Below, in pieces: positions 40,922 through 53,854 of a DNA stretch of 64,000 nt. The translations under genes were made by a program, and so were the position numbers. This DNA is from Aliarcobacter thereius LMG 24486 (GTDB taxonomy: Bacteria > Campylobacterota > Campylobacteria > Campylobacterales > Arcobacteraceae): positions 1,798,001 through 1,862,000 of the forward strand of contig NZ_CP035926.1 in NCBI RefSeq assembly GCF_004214815.1, given 5' to 3'. The notes under the pieces are model-generated. The model had not been told where the DNA came from and searched no databases. It saw only the letters and a program-made list of their open reading frames with translations. Positions within the stretch are counted from its first letter, which is position 1; every line of letters starts with the position of its first letter.

Positions 40922-41012
40922 CATGAAGTTTTAATGACTTATAAGATTTTTAAGGTTTATATTAATATTTTAAATACTCAAGTTTATATTAATCATAAAA
41001 TAAAACTTCATG
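40922..41012 (-). repeat. Inverted repeat in the mgtE upstream region
   Basis: Perfect 12 base arms (CATGAAGTTTTA at 40922-40933 and its complement at 41001-41012), 67 bases apart. The upstream arm lies inside the small leader ORF. A 12 base direct repeat (GTTTATATTAAT at 40955-40966 and 40982-40993) lies between the arms. In RNA from the minus strand the arms can pair, which would fold the end of the small ORF. Confidence 0.6.
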
Positions 41013-41041
41013 AATCTACTCTGACTACTATCTGAATCCAT
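40970..41041 (-). CDS. Small ORF, 23 aa, candidate leader peptide upstream of mgtE
   Basis: Begins ATG at 41041 with AAAAGGAG (41047-41054) five bases upstream, among the strongest ribosome binding sites in the window, and stops at TAA 40970. The peptide starts MDSDSSQSRFMKF and is otherwise hydrophobic and Asn-rich. It lies 166 bases before mgtE and 74 bases after mreC, on the same strand. The acidic start followed by a basic segment recalls MgtL, the leader peptide of the Mg2+ transporter gene mgtA in enteric bacteria, but this is an analogy only. Confidence 0.5.
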   Translation of the reverse strand: MDSDSSQSRFMKFYFMININLSI

Positions 41042-41115
41042 TTCCGCTCCTTTTATGAAATATTTAATTTTGCCGTAGTTTAGAAAAATATTTCTTAATT
41101 TTTAATTAATAGATT

Positions 41116-41880
41116 TTACTCATTTATAGTTTGATATGTATAAAAATATCTTTTTGTAAGTGGTTTTGCATAGGGCTCAATATATGCCACTTTCATATCT
41201 GGATACTCTTTTATATCAACCACCTTACCTACTCTTACGCCCTCATAAAAGATATTATCAAGACCTGAAGTTATAACTTCATCACCAAGTTTTACTTTTG
41301 CCCAAATAGGTATAAATTTAACAGACAATAATCTTTCATCACTATCATTTGACATCACAATTCCAGAATTCCTATCATTCCCTACAAAAACAGCATAAGA
41401 ACAATCTTTATTTCCATTTAGTAAACCTACACTTTTACCTTGCTTATTTAAAGCAATTCCAGCAGCATAGTTTTCTGATATAAGTCCTACAATCTCATCA
41501 TCTAATTTTTTATCTATCCAAACTGTTGTAAAATCATCAAATTTTACATATGATAAAACTCTTACTATATCAATTTTTGCATTTATACTAGGAAGTTCCA
41601 CATTTAACAAAAATTCTCGCAAAGAGTCTATTTTTGAGGTTGTAGATTCATACAAAATTTTGTACTCTTTTAAGCGTAAGTTCTCTTCTTGTAATTTCTT
41701 TATAAGTTCTTCATGAGAAAAATGATCTTTAACTTTTTGTGATAATTCTATATAACTATTTAAATAAGATTTTTTTATCTCTGCAAAAAATCTAAACTGT
41801 TTTGAAATATATTCATCTATTTCAAATAAGTATAGTAATCCTGCAAAGATAAATAGAGATAAAAAAAGAAATCTTTTCAT
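41116..41880 (-). CDS. mreC: Cell shape protein MreC
   Basis: A bitopic protein of the elongasome. The 254 residues begin with a membrane segment (2-20), then a coiled coil (about 55-95) and the periplasmic beta-domain (100-250) with GLISENYAAGIALNKQGKSVG and the GDEVITSGLDNIFYEGVRVGKV segment. It follows mreB by 7 bases. The operon order fabZ-lpxA-clpX-mreB-mreC is the same as in Campylobacter. Confidence 0.94.
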   Translation of the reverse strand: MKRFLFLSLFIFAGLLYLFEIDEYISKQFRFFAEIKKSYLNSYIELSQKVKDHFSHEELIKKLQEENLRLKEYKILYESTTSKIDSLREFLLNVELPSINAKIDIVRVLSYVKFDDFTTVWIDKKLDDEIVGLISENYAAGIALNKQGKSVGLLNGNKDCSYAVFVGNDRNSGIVMSNDSDERLLSVKFIPIWAKVKLGDEVITSGLDNIFYEGVRVGKVVDIKEYPDMKVAYIEPYAKPLTKRYFYTYQTINE

Positions 41881-41887
41881 CTAATTT

Positions 41888-42925
41888 CTAATTTTTCATC
41901 TCTTCAATAATTTTTAGTAATTCTGGTTCATCAAGAACTTGACTAGTTCCATATGCAACAGAAAGTAATGGTTCATCTGCAATCTTTACAGGTATTTTAA
42001 CAATTTCAGATAGATATTTATCTATTCCTCTAATTAATGCTCCACCACCTGTTATTATAATTCCATTATCAACAACATCTCCTGCTAAATCTGGTGGCAT
42101 ATTTTCTAATACACTTCTAATTGCTGAAGCAATTTCTTTCAGTGGTTCTTTTATTGCAATTCTAACACCTTCACTACCTAATTCAATAGTAGAAAGATAA
42201 CCTGAATGATCTTTTCCTTTTATTTGGAATTTTAATTCAGGATCAAGTTTTGAAGCAGCACCAATAGCTATTTTAATATTTTCGGCTGTTCTTTCTCCTA
42301 TAAAAAGATTATAGTTTTGTCTTACATACTCAACAATTGATCTATCAATTTTATCTCCACCAACTTTAACTGATTTACATAAAACCAATCCTCCTAAAGA
42401 AGTAACACCAATTTCAGTTGTTCCTCCTCCAATATCAACAACAACATGTCCATCTGGATCAGAAACAGGTATTCCAGCTCCAATAGCAGCTGCCATTGGC
42501 TCTTCTACTAAGAAAACTTCTCTAGCTCCTGCACTCATAGCTGACTCTTCAACTGCTTTTCTTTCAACTTGTGTAATTCCATAAGGAATACAGATAATTA
42601 CTCTTGGTCTAATAAATGATTTTCTTGAGTGTGCTTTCTCTATAAAGTATCTAATCATTCTTTCAGTCATTTCAAAATCAGCAATAACTCCATCTTGCAT
42701 TGGTCTTACTGCTTGAATATTTAAAGGAGTCTTTCCAAGCATTCTCTTTGCTTCTTGACCAACTGCTAAAATTCTATCTTTCCCTTGTCTATCAACTTGA
42801 ACAGCTACAACTGAAGGTTCATTGATGATTACCCCTTTTCCTTTAACACTAACAATAGTATTAGCAGTTCCTAAATCTATTGCCATATCATTTGAAAATA
42901 TTCCTATTAACTTATCTAAAATCAT
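41888..42925 (-). CDS. mreB: Rod shape-determining protein MreB
   Basis: Bacterial actin that guides lateral wall synthesis. The 345 residues contain the phosphate-1 loop AIDLGTANTIV, phosphate-2 VVVDIGGGTTEIGV and adenosine motif IIITGGGALIRG. It starts 4 bases after clpX and leads into mreC. Confidence 0.97.
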   Translation of the reverse strand: MILDKLIGIFSNDMAIDLGTANTIVSVKGKGVIINEPSVVAVQVDRQGKDRILAVGQEAKRMLGKTPLNIQAVRPMQDGVIADFEMTERMIRYFIEKAHSRKSFIRPRVIICIPYGITQVERKAVEESAMSAGAREVFLVEEPMAAAIGAGIPVSDPDGHVVVDIGGGTTEIGVTSLGGLVLCKSVKVGGDKIDRSIVEYVRQNYNLFIGERTAENIKIAIGAASKLDPELKFQIKGKDHSGYLSTIELGSEGVRIAIKEPLKEIASAIRSVLENMPPDLAGDVVDNGIIITGGGALIRGIDKYLSEIVKIPVKIADEPLLSVAYGTSQVLDEPELLKIIEEMKN

Positions 42926-42929
42926 CTAT

Positions 42930-44153
42930 TTATCCTTTGCTTACTTTAGGTTCTTCTTCTTTTAGAATAACTTTTTGTGTAATTGTAATTTTTTTATTTT
43001 TAAAATCTGGAAGATTAAACATAATATCAAGCATAATATCTTCCAAAATAGATCTAAGTCCTCTTGCCCCTGTTTTTCTCTTAATTGCTAAATCTGCTAA
43101 TTCTAAAAGAGCATCTTTATCAAAATCTAAAGTTACACCATCCATTGCAAATAGTTCTTTATATTGTTTAATTAATGCATTTTTTGGTTCTGTTAAAATA
43201 TGAACCATATCTTCTTTTGTAATCTCATTTAATGTTGCAATCATATGAAGTCTTCCAATTAATTCTGGAATAAGACCATATTTTACTAAATCATCTGTTT
43301 CAACTTTTGAAACAATTTTATCATTATCTTCTTTTGACTTTTTATCTTGATTGAAACCTAAAATATTTGCACCTTGCTTTCTTTTTATAATATCTTCGAG
43401 TCCATCAAAAGCTCCTCCACAAATAAATAAAATATTTGTAGTATCTACTTGTAAAGAGTCTTGTCCAGGATGTTTTCTTCCACCTTTTGGTGGAACATTT
43501 ACAACTGCTCCTTCAACAATTTTTAGTAAAGCTTGTTGAACACCTTCTCCTGAAACATCTCTTGTAATACTTCTATTTTCACTCATTCTTGCAATTTTAT
43601 CAATCTCATCAATAAAGATAATTCCTCTTTGTGCTTTCTCAATATCTCCATTTGCAGCTTGTACAAGTCTTGTTACAACATTTTCAACATCATCTCCTAC
43701 ATAACCAGCTTCAGTTAAACTTGTTGCATCTGCAATAGCCAATGGGACATCTAAATATTTTGATATTGTTTGAGCTAAAAGAGTTTTTCCACTTCCTGTT
43801 GGTCCTATTAAAAGTACATTTGATTTATTTAATTCAATGTCATTCTTGAGTTCATCTTTTCTAAATATTCTTTTATAATGATTATAAACTGCAACTGAAA
43901 GAACTTTTTTTGCTCTTTCTTGCCCAATTACATACTCATCTAAAATACTCTTTAGCTCAGAAGGTGTTTTGATTTTTATCTCTTTTTCTTCAAGCTTAAT
44001 CTCATTACTCTCAAAGTTTCCATCTATTTGAGAAGTCATAATTTCATTTGCAGCTGTTACACAAGATTTACAAATACAAGCATTGTCTCCCGTTATAATA
44101 GGATTAGTCTTTGTATCATTTGCTCCACAAAAATCACAAATAATTTTACTCAT
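42930..44153 (-). CDS. clpX: ATP-dependent Clp protease ATP-binding subunit ClpX
   Basis: AAA+ unfoldase for ClpP. The 407 residues begin with the zinc-binding domain (CDFCGA…CICKSC), then Walker [13 protein letters not shown] and Walker [12 protein letters not shown]; the pore GYVGDDVE and RGLRS sensor motifs are present. I use the ATG at 44153, overlapping the lpxA stop by 8 bases; the codon at 44159 is GTG. Confidence 0.96.
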   Translation of the reverse strand: MSKIICDFCGANDTKTNPIITGDNACICKSCVTAANEIMTSQIDGNFESNEIKLEEKEIKIKTPSELKSILDEYVIGQERAKKVLSVAVYNHYKRIFRKDELKNDIELNKSNVLLIGPTGSGKTLLAQTISKYLDVPLAIADATSLTEAGYVGDDVENVVTRLVQAANGDIEKAQRGIIFIDEIDKIARMSENRSITRDVSGEGVQQALLKIVEGAVVNVPPKGGRKHPGQDSLQVDTTNILFICGGAFDGLEDIIKRKQGANILGFNQDKKSKEDNDKIVSKVETDDLVKYGLIPELIGRLHMIATLNEITKEDMVHILTEPKNALIKQYKELFAMDGVTLDFDKDALLELADLAIKRKTGARGLRSILEDIMLDIMFNLPDFKNKKITITQKVILKEEEPKVSKG

Positions 44154-44949
44154 TTTCACTCTTTACTGTTCTTTCAAAAGGTATTCCTCTTTTTGTATTT
44201 ATTACAAAACCTGCTAACTCTTTTACTAATTCATTTTTACTTGTCTCAAATAGTTCTTTTGCTACTTCTTGAAGTGGTTTACCTGAAGCAAAAAGTAATC
44301 TATATGCACTTTTTAAATCATTAATATCTTCTTTGTTTTCTAATCTTCTTCTTAAACCAACTAAATTTAAACCTCTAATTGTAGCTTTATTTCCTTCTGC
44401 CAAACAAAAAGGTGGAATATCTTGTGCAACTGCACTAGCACCACCAATCATAGCTTGAGTTCCAATTTTACAAAATTGATGAACGGGAGTTAGTCCACCA
44501 ACAACAGCAAAATCATCAACTTCAACATGTCCTGCAAGAGTAACTCCATTTGCAAAAATACAATTATCTCCAATAATGCAATCATGTGCTACGTGTGTAT
44601 AACCCATAAATAAATTATTGTTTCCAATCTTTGTAACTGCTCCACCACCAATAGTTCCTGGATTAAACAAAGTAAATTCTCTTATTCTGTTATTGTCACC
44701 AATTATTAACTCAACATCATCGCTTGGATTAAATTTTAAGTCTTGAGGTATTGAACCAATTGATGCATGAGAAAATATATGATTATTTTTACCAATAGTT
44801 GTTTTACCTGTAATTAATGAGTTAGAATCAACAATCGTTCCATCTCCTATTTTTACATTTTTTCCTATTATGGTATATGCACCAATTATTACATTTTGTC
44901 CTAAAATTGCACCATCTTCTATTATGGCTGTTTTATGAATATTACTCAT
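44146..44949 (-). CDS. lpxA: UDP-N-acetylglucosamine O-acyltransferase LpxA
   Basis: First step of lipid A synthesis. The 267 residues form a left-handed beta helix of hexapeptide repeats (1-185) followed by a helical C-terminus with the catalytic His in [14 protein letters not shown]. It starts 11 bases after fabZ, in the usual lipid A/fatty acid cluster. Confidence 0.96.
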   Translation of the reverse strand: MSNIHKTAIIEDGAILGQNVIIGAYTIIGKNVKIGDGTIVDSNSLITGKTTIGKNNHIFSHASIGSIPQDLKFNPSDDVELIIGDNNRIREFTLFNPGTIGGGAVTKIGNNNLFMGYTHVAHDCIIGDNCIFANGVTLAGHVEVDDFAVVGGLTPVHQFCKIGTQAMIGGASAVAQDIPPFCLAEGNKATIRGLNLVGLRRRLENKEDINDLKSAYRLLFASGKPLQEVAKELFETSKNELVKELAGFVINTKRGIPFERTVKSENE

Positions 44950-44960
44950 ATTAGTCCTAA

Positions 44961-45404
44961 TTATTTATCTACTATCATTGCTTTAAATTCAGCTTCAGCT
45001 GTAAGTTTTCCATCTATATATGCTTTTCCTTCAAATACCATTAAAGTACTTTTCATTTTGATAGCTGTTAATTCATAATCTAATCTATCTCCTGGACGAA
45101 CTGGATTTCTGAATTTAGCTTTATCAATACTCATAAAATAGATAACTTTACTTTTTAGCTCTTCATCACTTAATCCAGCACTCTTTAGAGCCAAAACTCC
45201 TCCACATTGAGCCATTCCTTCAAGAATCATAACACCTGGATAAATTGGATGCCCTGGAAAATGACCTTGAAATGCTGGTTCTGAAATAGATATATTTTTA
45301 TAACCTTTTATTGTCTTACCAGCTTCCATATCAGTAATTCTATCCACTAAAAGTAAAGGGTACCTATGTGGTAAAATCTCTTGAATTTGCATAATATCAA
45401 ACAT
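44961..45404 (-). CDS. fabZ: 3-hydroxyacyl-[acyl-carrier-protein] dehydratase FabZ
   Basis: Dehydrates 3-hydroxyacyl-ACP in fatty acid elongation. The 147 residues have the hot-dog fold with catalytic His in [14 protein letters not shown] and Glu in ILEGMAQ. It is cotranscribed with lpxB upstream and lpxA downstream. Confidence 0.96.
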   Translation of the reverse strand: MFDIMQIQEILPHRYPLLLVDRITDMEAGKTIKGYKNISISEPAFQGHFPGHPIYPGVMILEGMAQCGGVLALKSAGLSDEELKSKVIYFMSIDKAKFRNPVRPGDRLDYELTAIKMKSTLMVFEGKAYIDGKLTAEAEFKAMIVDK

Positions 45405-45455
45405 ATTTGTGTCCTACTAATTTTAAAATTGCTTTCGATTATATCTAAAAGAAGT

Positions 45456-46499
45456 TTAGTTTTTTATAATCTTAGCAACATTTTCTGAACTTCCCTCAAT
45501 TAAATAATTTCTTAGAATTTTAGAATTATCAAAAAAATCATTTCTATTGAAAGTATTATAATCATTTAAAAGATTTTCAACTGTTACTTCATCTTGTAAA
45601 AATTCACTATGAAGTGCTTTTCTTCCCATTTTCTCAAAAAATATATTTGCTAAACCAACATATGGTAACTTAACAAAAGTTCTTCCTATAAAGAAATCTA
45701 ATTTCTTTGCAATATAAGCTAAAGTAAATGGAGTACCAATAAGAGATGCTTCAAGTGTTGCTGTTCCACTACAAATAAATGCATATTCTGCTTCATATAG
45801 AGCTTCATGAGAGTTCTTTGATATAGAAAAAGAACTAATATCTCCATAGTTCTCTTTTATATATTTATTATCAAACTTTTCAGGAACAACCAATATGTAC
45901 TCTTTATTTGGAATTTTTTCTATAAGCTTTTTAAAAATTGGCATAAGGTTTCTTATCTCTGTTTTTCTACTTCCTGGCATAAAAATAATTTTATTAGAAT
46001 CTATCTGTTTTTCTTTAAAGTTTTTTATTTCATCTAATAATGGATGACCTACATAAGTTATTTTCTCTTTTTTTGTATATATATTTTTTTCAAAAGGCAA
46101 TATTGAACATAATTTTGTACAAGTATCTTCCAAAACTTTTACTCTTCCTTTTTTCCATGCCCAAGCTTGTGGTAATATATAGTAAATAATCTCTTTCTTT
46201 GGATATTTTTCTCTTAACTTTTTTGCTAAAGGAAGATTAAAACCTGAACTATCAAGCAAAAGAACCTTGTCACAATCTTTTGCTAAATCAACCATTTCAT
46301 CTCTTAGTTTAAAGAAAAACCTAAGTTTTTTCAAAGCATCAATTATTCCCATGATTGCTAATGAACTTAAATCATACAATGGCTTCCCTAACTCTTTATC
46401 GAAAACTCCTACAAATTCAATATCATTTGGCAGATATTTCTTTAACTCTTTTAAATGTACATTTGATGATGTTTCCATAGCACTTACCAAAATCTTCAT
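45456..46499 (-). CDS. lpxB: Lipid-A-disaccharide synthase LpxB
   Basis: Glycosyltransferase joining UDP-2,3-diacylglucosamine and lipid X. At 347 residues it is slightly shorter than the E. coli enzyme, as is usual for this phylum. The N-terminal SAMETSSNVHLKEL replaces the SGEASGDLHG of the enteric protein. YYILPQAWAWKKGRV, FMPGSRKTEIRNLMP and CSGTATLEASLIGTP are clear family motifs. The ATG overlaps queH by 4 bases. Confidence 0.93.
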   Translation of the reverse strand: MKILVSAMETSSNVHLKELKKYLPNDIEFVGVFDKELGKPLYDLSSLAIMGIIDALKKLRFFFKLRDEMVDLAKDCDKVLLLDSSGFNLPLAKKLREKYPKKEIIYYILPQAWAWKKGRVKVLEDTCTKLCSILPFEKNIYTKKEKITYVGHPLLDEIKNFKEKQIDSNKIIFMPGSRKTEIRNLMPIFKKLIEKIPNKEYILVVPEKFDNKYIKENYGDISSFSISKNSHEALYEAEYAFICSGTATLEASLIGTPFTLAYIAKKLDFFIGRTFVKLPYVGLANIFFEKMGRKALHSEFLQDEVTVENLLNDYNTFNRNDFFDNSKILRNYLIEGSSENVAKIIKN

Positions 46500-47569
46500 A
46501 CAATCTCCTCTTTTATATCTTCATAATTTATACTATTAATAAAAATATCATATTTTTCATCTACTACTTCATCTAAAACTATAATTGGTGATAAATCGTA
46601 ATAACTTTTTAATATTTTAAATCTTAATTCTATCTCATCTTCTATTTTTAAAGGGTTATACATTAGCTCTTTTGTACTTTTATAAGTAGAATTTGATAAT
46701 TTATTAAAAGTATTTATAGTAATAAGTTTTACTTCATCACGATTCAAATAAAATATTCCATCTTTTTCAAAATCAATTTTTGTACTAATTTGTTTTTTCG
46801 TTCCTAATGAATAAAAAAATATATAAGATGGAATTACCTCATTTTTTATAGAAATCTTTCCACTAAAAAGTCTATAATTTAGAATTTTCTGCTTTATCAG
46901 TTTATAATTTATTTTATTCTCTTCTAATTTATTTCTTTTATAATATAACTCTAATCTTTGCTCAATTGATTCAGGTAATATTTGATTTGATATTGGGCTA
47001 AACATCTCATCCATAAGTTTTTTTTGATGTTCTCTTTGAGCACTCAAGCCATATATACAACCACAATAATTTTGCCTATAAAGATTGTTTTCTTTTACTC
47101 TTAAACCTTGCATTTGCATACCAATTCCACTTCTATAATCTTTAAAAACAAATTCTATTCCAGTTCTCTTAGATAAAATATTACCTATTATTTCTAATTT
47201 CTCTTGAGATTTTTTTGGTGAAATTAGAAGTGTAGTTGTAACTTTATTATGTCCAAGTTCAATAGCTTTATCAAAACTATTTTCAAGCCTAAAATCATAA
47301 CAAACTGTACATCTTTCACCTTTTTCAGGTAGTTCTTCCATTCCTTTTGTTTTTTTTAACCAAGCTTCTAGATTATAATCTCCCTCAAAAAGTTTTATGC
47401 CAAGCTTTTTACAAGAGAATTCAACATCTAAATATCTTAATCTATATTCACTATAAGGATGAATATTAGGATCATAAAAATATCCTACAATTTCTTCATC
47501 TTTATACTCTTCTTTTATTTTTTCTAGAAAATAATGGCTATCAACTGAACAACATATATGTACAAGCAA
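46496..47569 (-). CDS. queH: Epoxyqueuosine reductase QueH
   Basis: Non-orthologous replacement of QueG; it reduces epoxyqueuosine in tRNA to queuosine. The 357 residues carry the Cys motifs HICCSVDS (near the start), GERCTVCYDFRL and NYCGCIYGL, which bind the iron-sulfur cluster. A long C-terminal part (about 190-357) follows the catalytic region; related proteins of this phylum, such as the one of Helicobacter, are also long. The start is TTG at 47569 with AAAGGAA upstream. It leads the lpxB-fabZ-lpxA-clpX-mre run. Confidence 0.9.
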   Translation of the reverse strand: MLVHICCSVDSHYFLEKIKEEYKDEEIVGYFYDPNIHPYSEYRLRYLDVEFSCKKLGIKLFEGDYNLEAWLKKTKGMEELPEKGERCTVCYDFRLENSFDKAIELGHNKVTTTLLISPKKSQEKLEIIGNILSKRTGIEFVFKDYRSGIGMQMQGLRVKENNLYRQNYCGCIYGLSAQREHQKKLMDEMFSPISNQILPESIEQRLELYYKRNKLEENKINYKLIKQKILNYRLFSGKISIKNEVIPSYIFFYSLGTKKQISTKIDFEKDGIFYLNRDEVKLITINTFNKLSNSTYKSTKELMYNPLKIEDEIELRFKILKSYYDLSPIIVLDEVVDEKYDIFINSINYEDIKEEIV

Positions 47570-47660
47570 GTAATTCCTTTAAAATAGTTCCATTTTTTAA
47601 GGAGTCTATCGAATTTTTTAATTATAATTATAGTTAATTTTTTTAAATAAAGGATTTACA

Positions 47661-48047
47661 ATAAAAAAATATTTTCCACTTGCATTAATTTCAATATTTA
47701 TAAGTGCTTGTAGTATAAAACAGCCAATAATATCTTCAAATAGTGCAACAATACTATTTAAAACACCTACAATTAAATTTCATGATAAAGGTTTTATTTA
47801 TAAATATAAAAACTACACTAATATTCAAGTATTTACAGCTGGAAATATAATTTTTGATGCAAATATATATGAAGATGAAATTTGTACTGGGAAATTCAAA
47901 TGTATGAGTTTAAAAGAGTTTAATAAAAATAATTTAAGTTCTGAATATAATGATAATTTTATTAAAAAAATAATTGATGAAGAGCAAAAAGAAAGCTATT
48001 TTAAAGATCAAAAAAAAGGTATTCTAATAAAAATCATAAGAGATTAG
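47661..48047 (+). CDS. Small lipoprotein with apparent ATA start
   Basis: A 128-codon reading frame. It begins with a lipoprotein signal (KKYFPLALISIFISACSIK, lipobox ISAC, Cys17) and continues to TAG at 48045. No ATG, GTG or TTG lies between the in-frame stop at 47631 and the signal; the only candidate is ATA at 47661, six bases after AAAGGA. The C-terminal YFKDQKKGILIKIIRD looks like a conserved envelope lipoprotein tail. Either ATA is a true rare start, or it is a mutated ATG and the gene is poorly expressed. Function unknown. Confidence 0.65.
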   Translation: MKKYFPLALISIFISACSIKQPIISSNSATILFKTPTIKFHDKGFIYKYKNYTNIQVFTAGNIIFDANIYEDEICTGKFKCMSLKEFNKNNLSSEYNDNFIKKIIDEEQKESYFKDQKKGILIKIIRD

Positions 48048-48070
48048 GGGAAGTTGTTGGGGTATGGGTA

Positions 48071-48124
48071 TAAAAAAAGCTTAGCTTGCTTTATAAAAAG
48101 ACATATAAAGAAAGCTAAGCTTTT
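48071..48124 (-). terminator. rRNA operon terminator
   Basis: A 13 base perfect stem (48075-48087 with 48112-48124) followed on the minus strand by a run of seven T. It lies just after the 5S gene. Confidence 0.85.
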
Positions 48125-48150
48125 GTAAAATATAAAATAAATACTCAAGA

Positions 48151-48267
48151 GTTGGCAGTGACCTACGTTTCCACAGGGGGACCCTGCAGTATTATCGGCG
48201 ATGAAGTGCTTGACTACCAGGTTCGGAATGGGGTCTGGGTATTTCCACTTCTCTTTAACCACCAACA
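48151..48267 (-). rRNA. rrf: 5S ribosomal RNA
   Basis: About 117 bases. The complement contains the conserved CCCATTCCGAACCTGG loop and pairing ends (TTGGTGGTTAAAG at the 5' end, CACTGCCAAC at the 3' end). It lies 150 bases after the 23S gene and before the terminator. Ends are approximate. Confidence 0.92.
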
Positions 48268-48382
48268 AATTTGAGTAGTAAAAGCTTATATCAAACTCTT
48301 AATACTCAAATCAGATTGAGTTAAATCTAATGCTAAAGTCTTCTTCATATAATATTGTCTAAAACAAACTACTAAGTATACA

Positions 48383-48410
48383 CTTAATAAGATAGTAAAA
48401 CCAAAGAATT
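48383..48410 (-). other. 3' half of the 23S processing stem
   Basis: Complementary to 51374-51397 on the other side of the 23S gene (CTTTGG then CTATCTTATTAA are shared with small mismatches). Together they form the precursor stem usually cut by RNase III. Confidence 0.6.
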
Positions 48411-48415
48411 CATAA

Positions 48416-51326
<2,911 letters not shown>

Positions 51327-51596
51327 TTTGCCTATAAATATATATACTTAATATATATTTATAATTTGATAATATTCTTTGGCTACTATCTTATTAAACA
51401 TACATCTAATAATCTAGTTGTGTTATATCATTATTGATATGAAATTTATTTTTAAACTCAAATATCTCTATTTAAATTTACGAAAAAATTTTAAAGACTT
51501 TAACATTATATTTTTAAATATCACTCTAGTTATGAAACCAGATATAAATTCTTAATCTCTCTTAAAAACTTATATCTAATCTCTTTTTCACATATA
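51327..51596 (-). other. Internal transcribed spacer, tRNA-Ala to 23S
   Basis: About 270 bases, very AT-rich, without a gene. It contains the 5' half of the 23S processing stem (51374-51397) and TA-rich palindromic sequence at 51331-51362. Confidence 0.7.
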
Positions 51597-51672
51597 TGGT
51601 GGAGAATAGCGGGATCGAACCGCTGACCTCCTGCGTGCAAAGCAGGCGCTCTCCCAGCTGAGCTAATTCCCC
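51597..51672 (-). tRNA. tRNA-Ala (TGC)
   Basis: 76 bases with encoded CCA. The acceptor stem GGGGAAT pairs with ATTCTCC (with one G-T pair), the T-loop is GGTTCGATCC, and the anticodon loop has TGC. It is in the usual place inside the rRNA operon. Confidence 0.97.
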
Positions 51673-51686
51673 AAAAGATTATTTAA

Positions 51687-51763
51687 TGGTGGGCCTATCA
51701 GGACTTGAACCTGAGACCTCACGATTATCAGTCGAGCGCTCTAGCCAGCTGAGCTATAGGCCC
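51687..51763 (-). tRNA. tRNA-Ile (GAT)
   Basis: 77 bases with encoded CCA. The acceptor stem is GGGCCTA/TAGGCCC and the anticodon loop CTGATAA has GAT. It sits between 16S and tRNA-Ala. Confidence 0.97.
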
Positions 51764-51792
51764 CTTCACCTACATGTGTTTCTCTAAATAAC

Positions 51793-51818
51793 CTTTATAA
51801 ACCGAACATATATTGTTA
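51793..51818 (-). other. 3' half of the 16S processing stem
   Basis: Complementary to 53519-53545 in the 16S leader (CTTTATAAACCGAA is shared exactly). The pair closes the precursor 16S stalk. Confidence 0.65.
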
Positions 51819-51860
51819 ATTGTTTATCTATTAATAAGCAAATATTAATAGTTTTTCTTT

Positions 51861-53380
<1,520 letters not shown>

Positions 53381-53571
53381 TTTTATTTATTGATGTCTGA
53401 ATCTGACTTTTTTGTTTTTAATTACTTAATTACAAAATTATCACTCAAAAGTTTATAGACAAGTTTCTATCATATTTATATCTCTATAAATACTAACTTG
53501 TACAAATTTTTATTTTTTTAACAATTATATATTCGGTTTATAAAGATTACTCTCTAAAAAAAACCTATCAG

Positions 53572-53583
53572 ATTTTAAAGAAC
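53572..53583 (-). promoter_or_regulatory. boxA-like antitermination site
   Basis: GTTCTTTAAAAT in the rRNA leader resembles boxA (TGCTCTTTAACA), where NusB/NusE bind. It lies about 30 bases after the -10 box. Confidence 0.5.
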
Positions 53584-53615
53584 TTATTTAACCGCTCTGG
53601 TCAAATTGGACGGGA

Positions 53616-53644
53616 ATTATAATAGGAAAATTCTCCTTTGTCAA
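53616..53644 (-). promoter_or_regulatory. rRNA operon promoter
   Basis: A full consensus promoter: TTGACA (53644-53639), 17 base spacer, TATAAT (53621-53616). A consensus -35 box is rare in this phylum and fits strong rRNA transcription. Confidence 0.88.
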
Positions 53645-53790
53645 GAGCTTAACGCTTAATTGAAGCTTAAATTTGAAAATTCGTCCCCCTACACATAAAA
53701 ATCACCTCTAATCGCCCTTAATATAAGGACTTCTCCTCTATTGGTTTTAAAAAGAATTTTATTAATCTTTTATTTACATATTTTTTATAC

Positions 53791-53823
53791 TATAATTCTA
53801 CAAATACAAATTGCTTTTGTATT
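53791..53823 (+). promoter_or_regulatory. BI-1 gene -10 box and 5' hairpin
   Basis: TATAAT at 53791-53796 followed by an 8 base inverted repeat (AATACAAA at 53803-53810, TTTGTATT at 53816-53823) at the expected 5' end of the transcript. Confidence 0.45.
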
Positions 53824-53854
53824 AAATAATATATAACATATATAAGGAAGGGAA

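Larger units (their letters stand above)
53381..53854. promoter_or_regulatory. rRNA leader and divergent promoter region
   Basis: This 474 base gap holds the 16S leader with the 5' half of the processing stem (53519-53545), a boxA-like GTTCTTTAAAAT (53572-53583, minus strand), the rRNA promoter (53616-53644), and on the plus strand the promoter of the BI-1 gene. No coding frame is supported. Confidence 0.75.

Noticed and set aside
40804-41115. M-box or other Mg2+ riboswitch before mgtE
   Set aside because: No conserved M-box segments are visible; the structure seen is a simple long-range inverted repeat with a small ORF.
47570-47660. PreQ1 riboswitch before queH
   Set aside because: The 90 base divergent gap lacks the C-rich loop and A-rich tail of preQ1 aptamers.
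48044-48268. 74-residue minus-strand frame
   Set aside because: It covers the 5S rRNA gene and its terminator.
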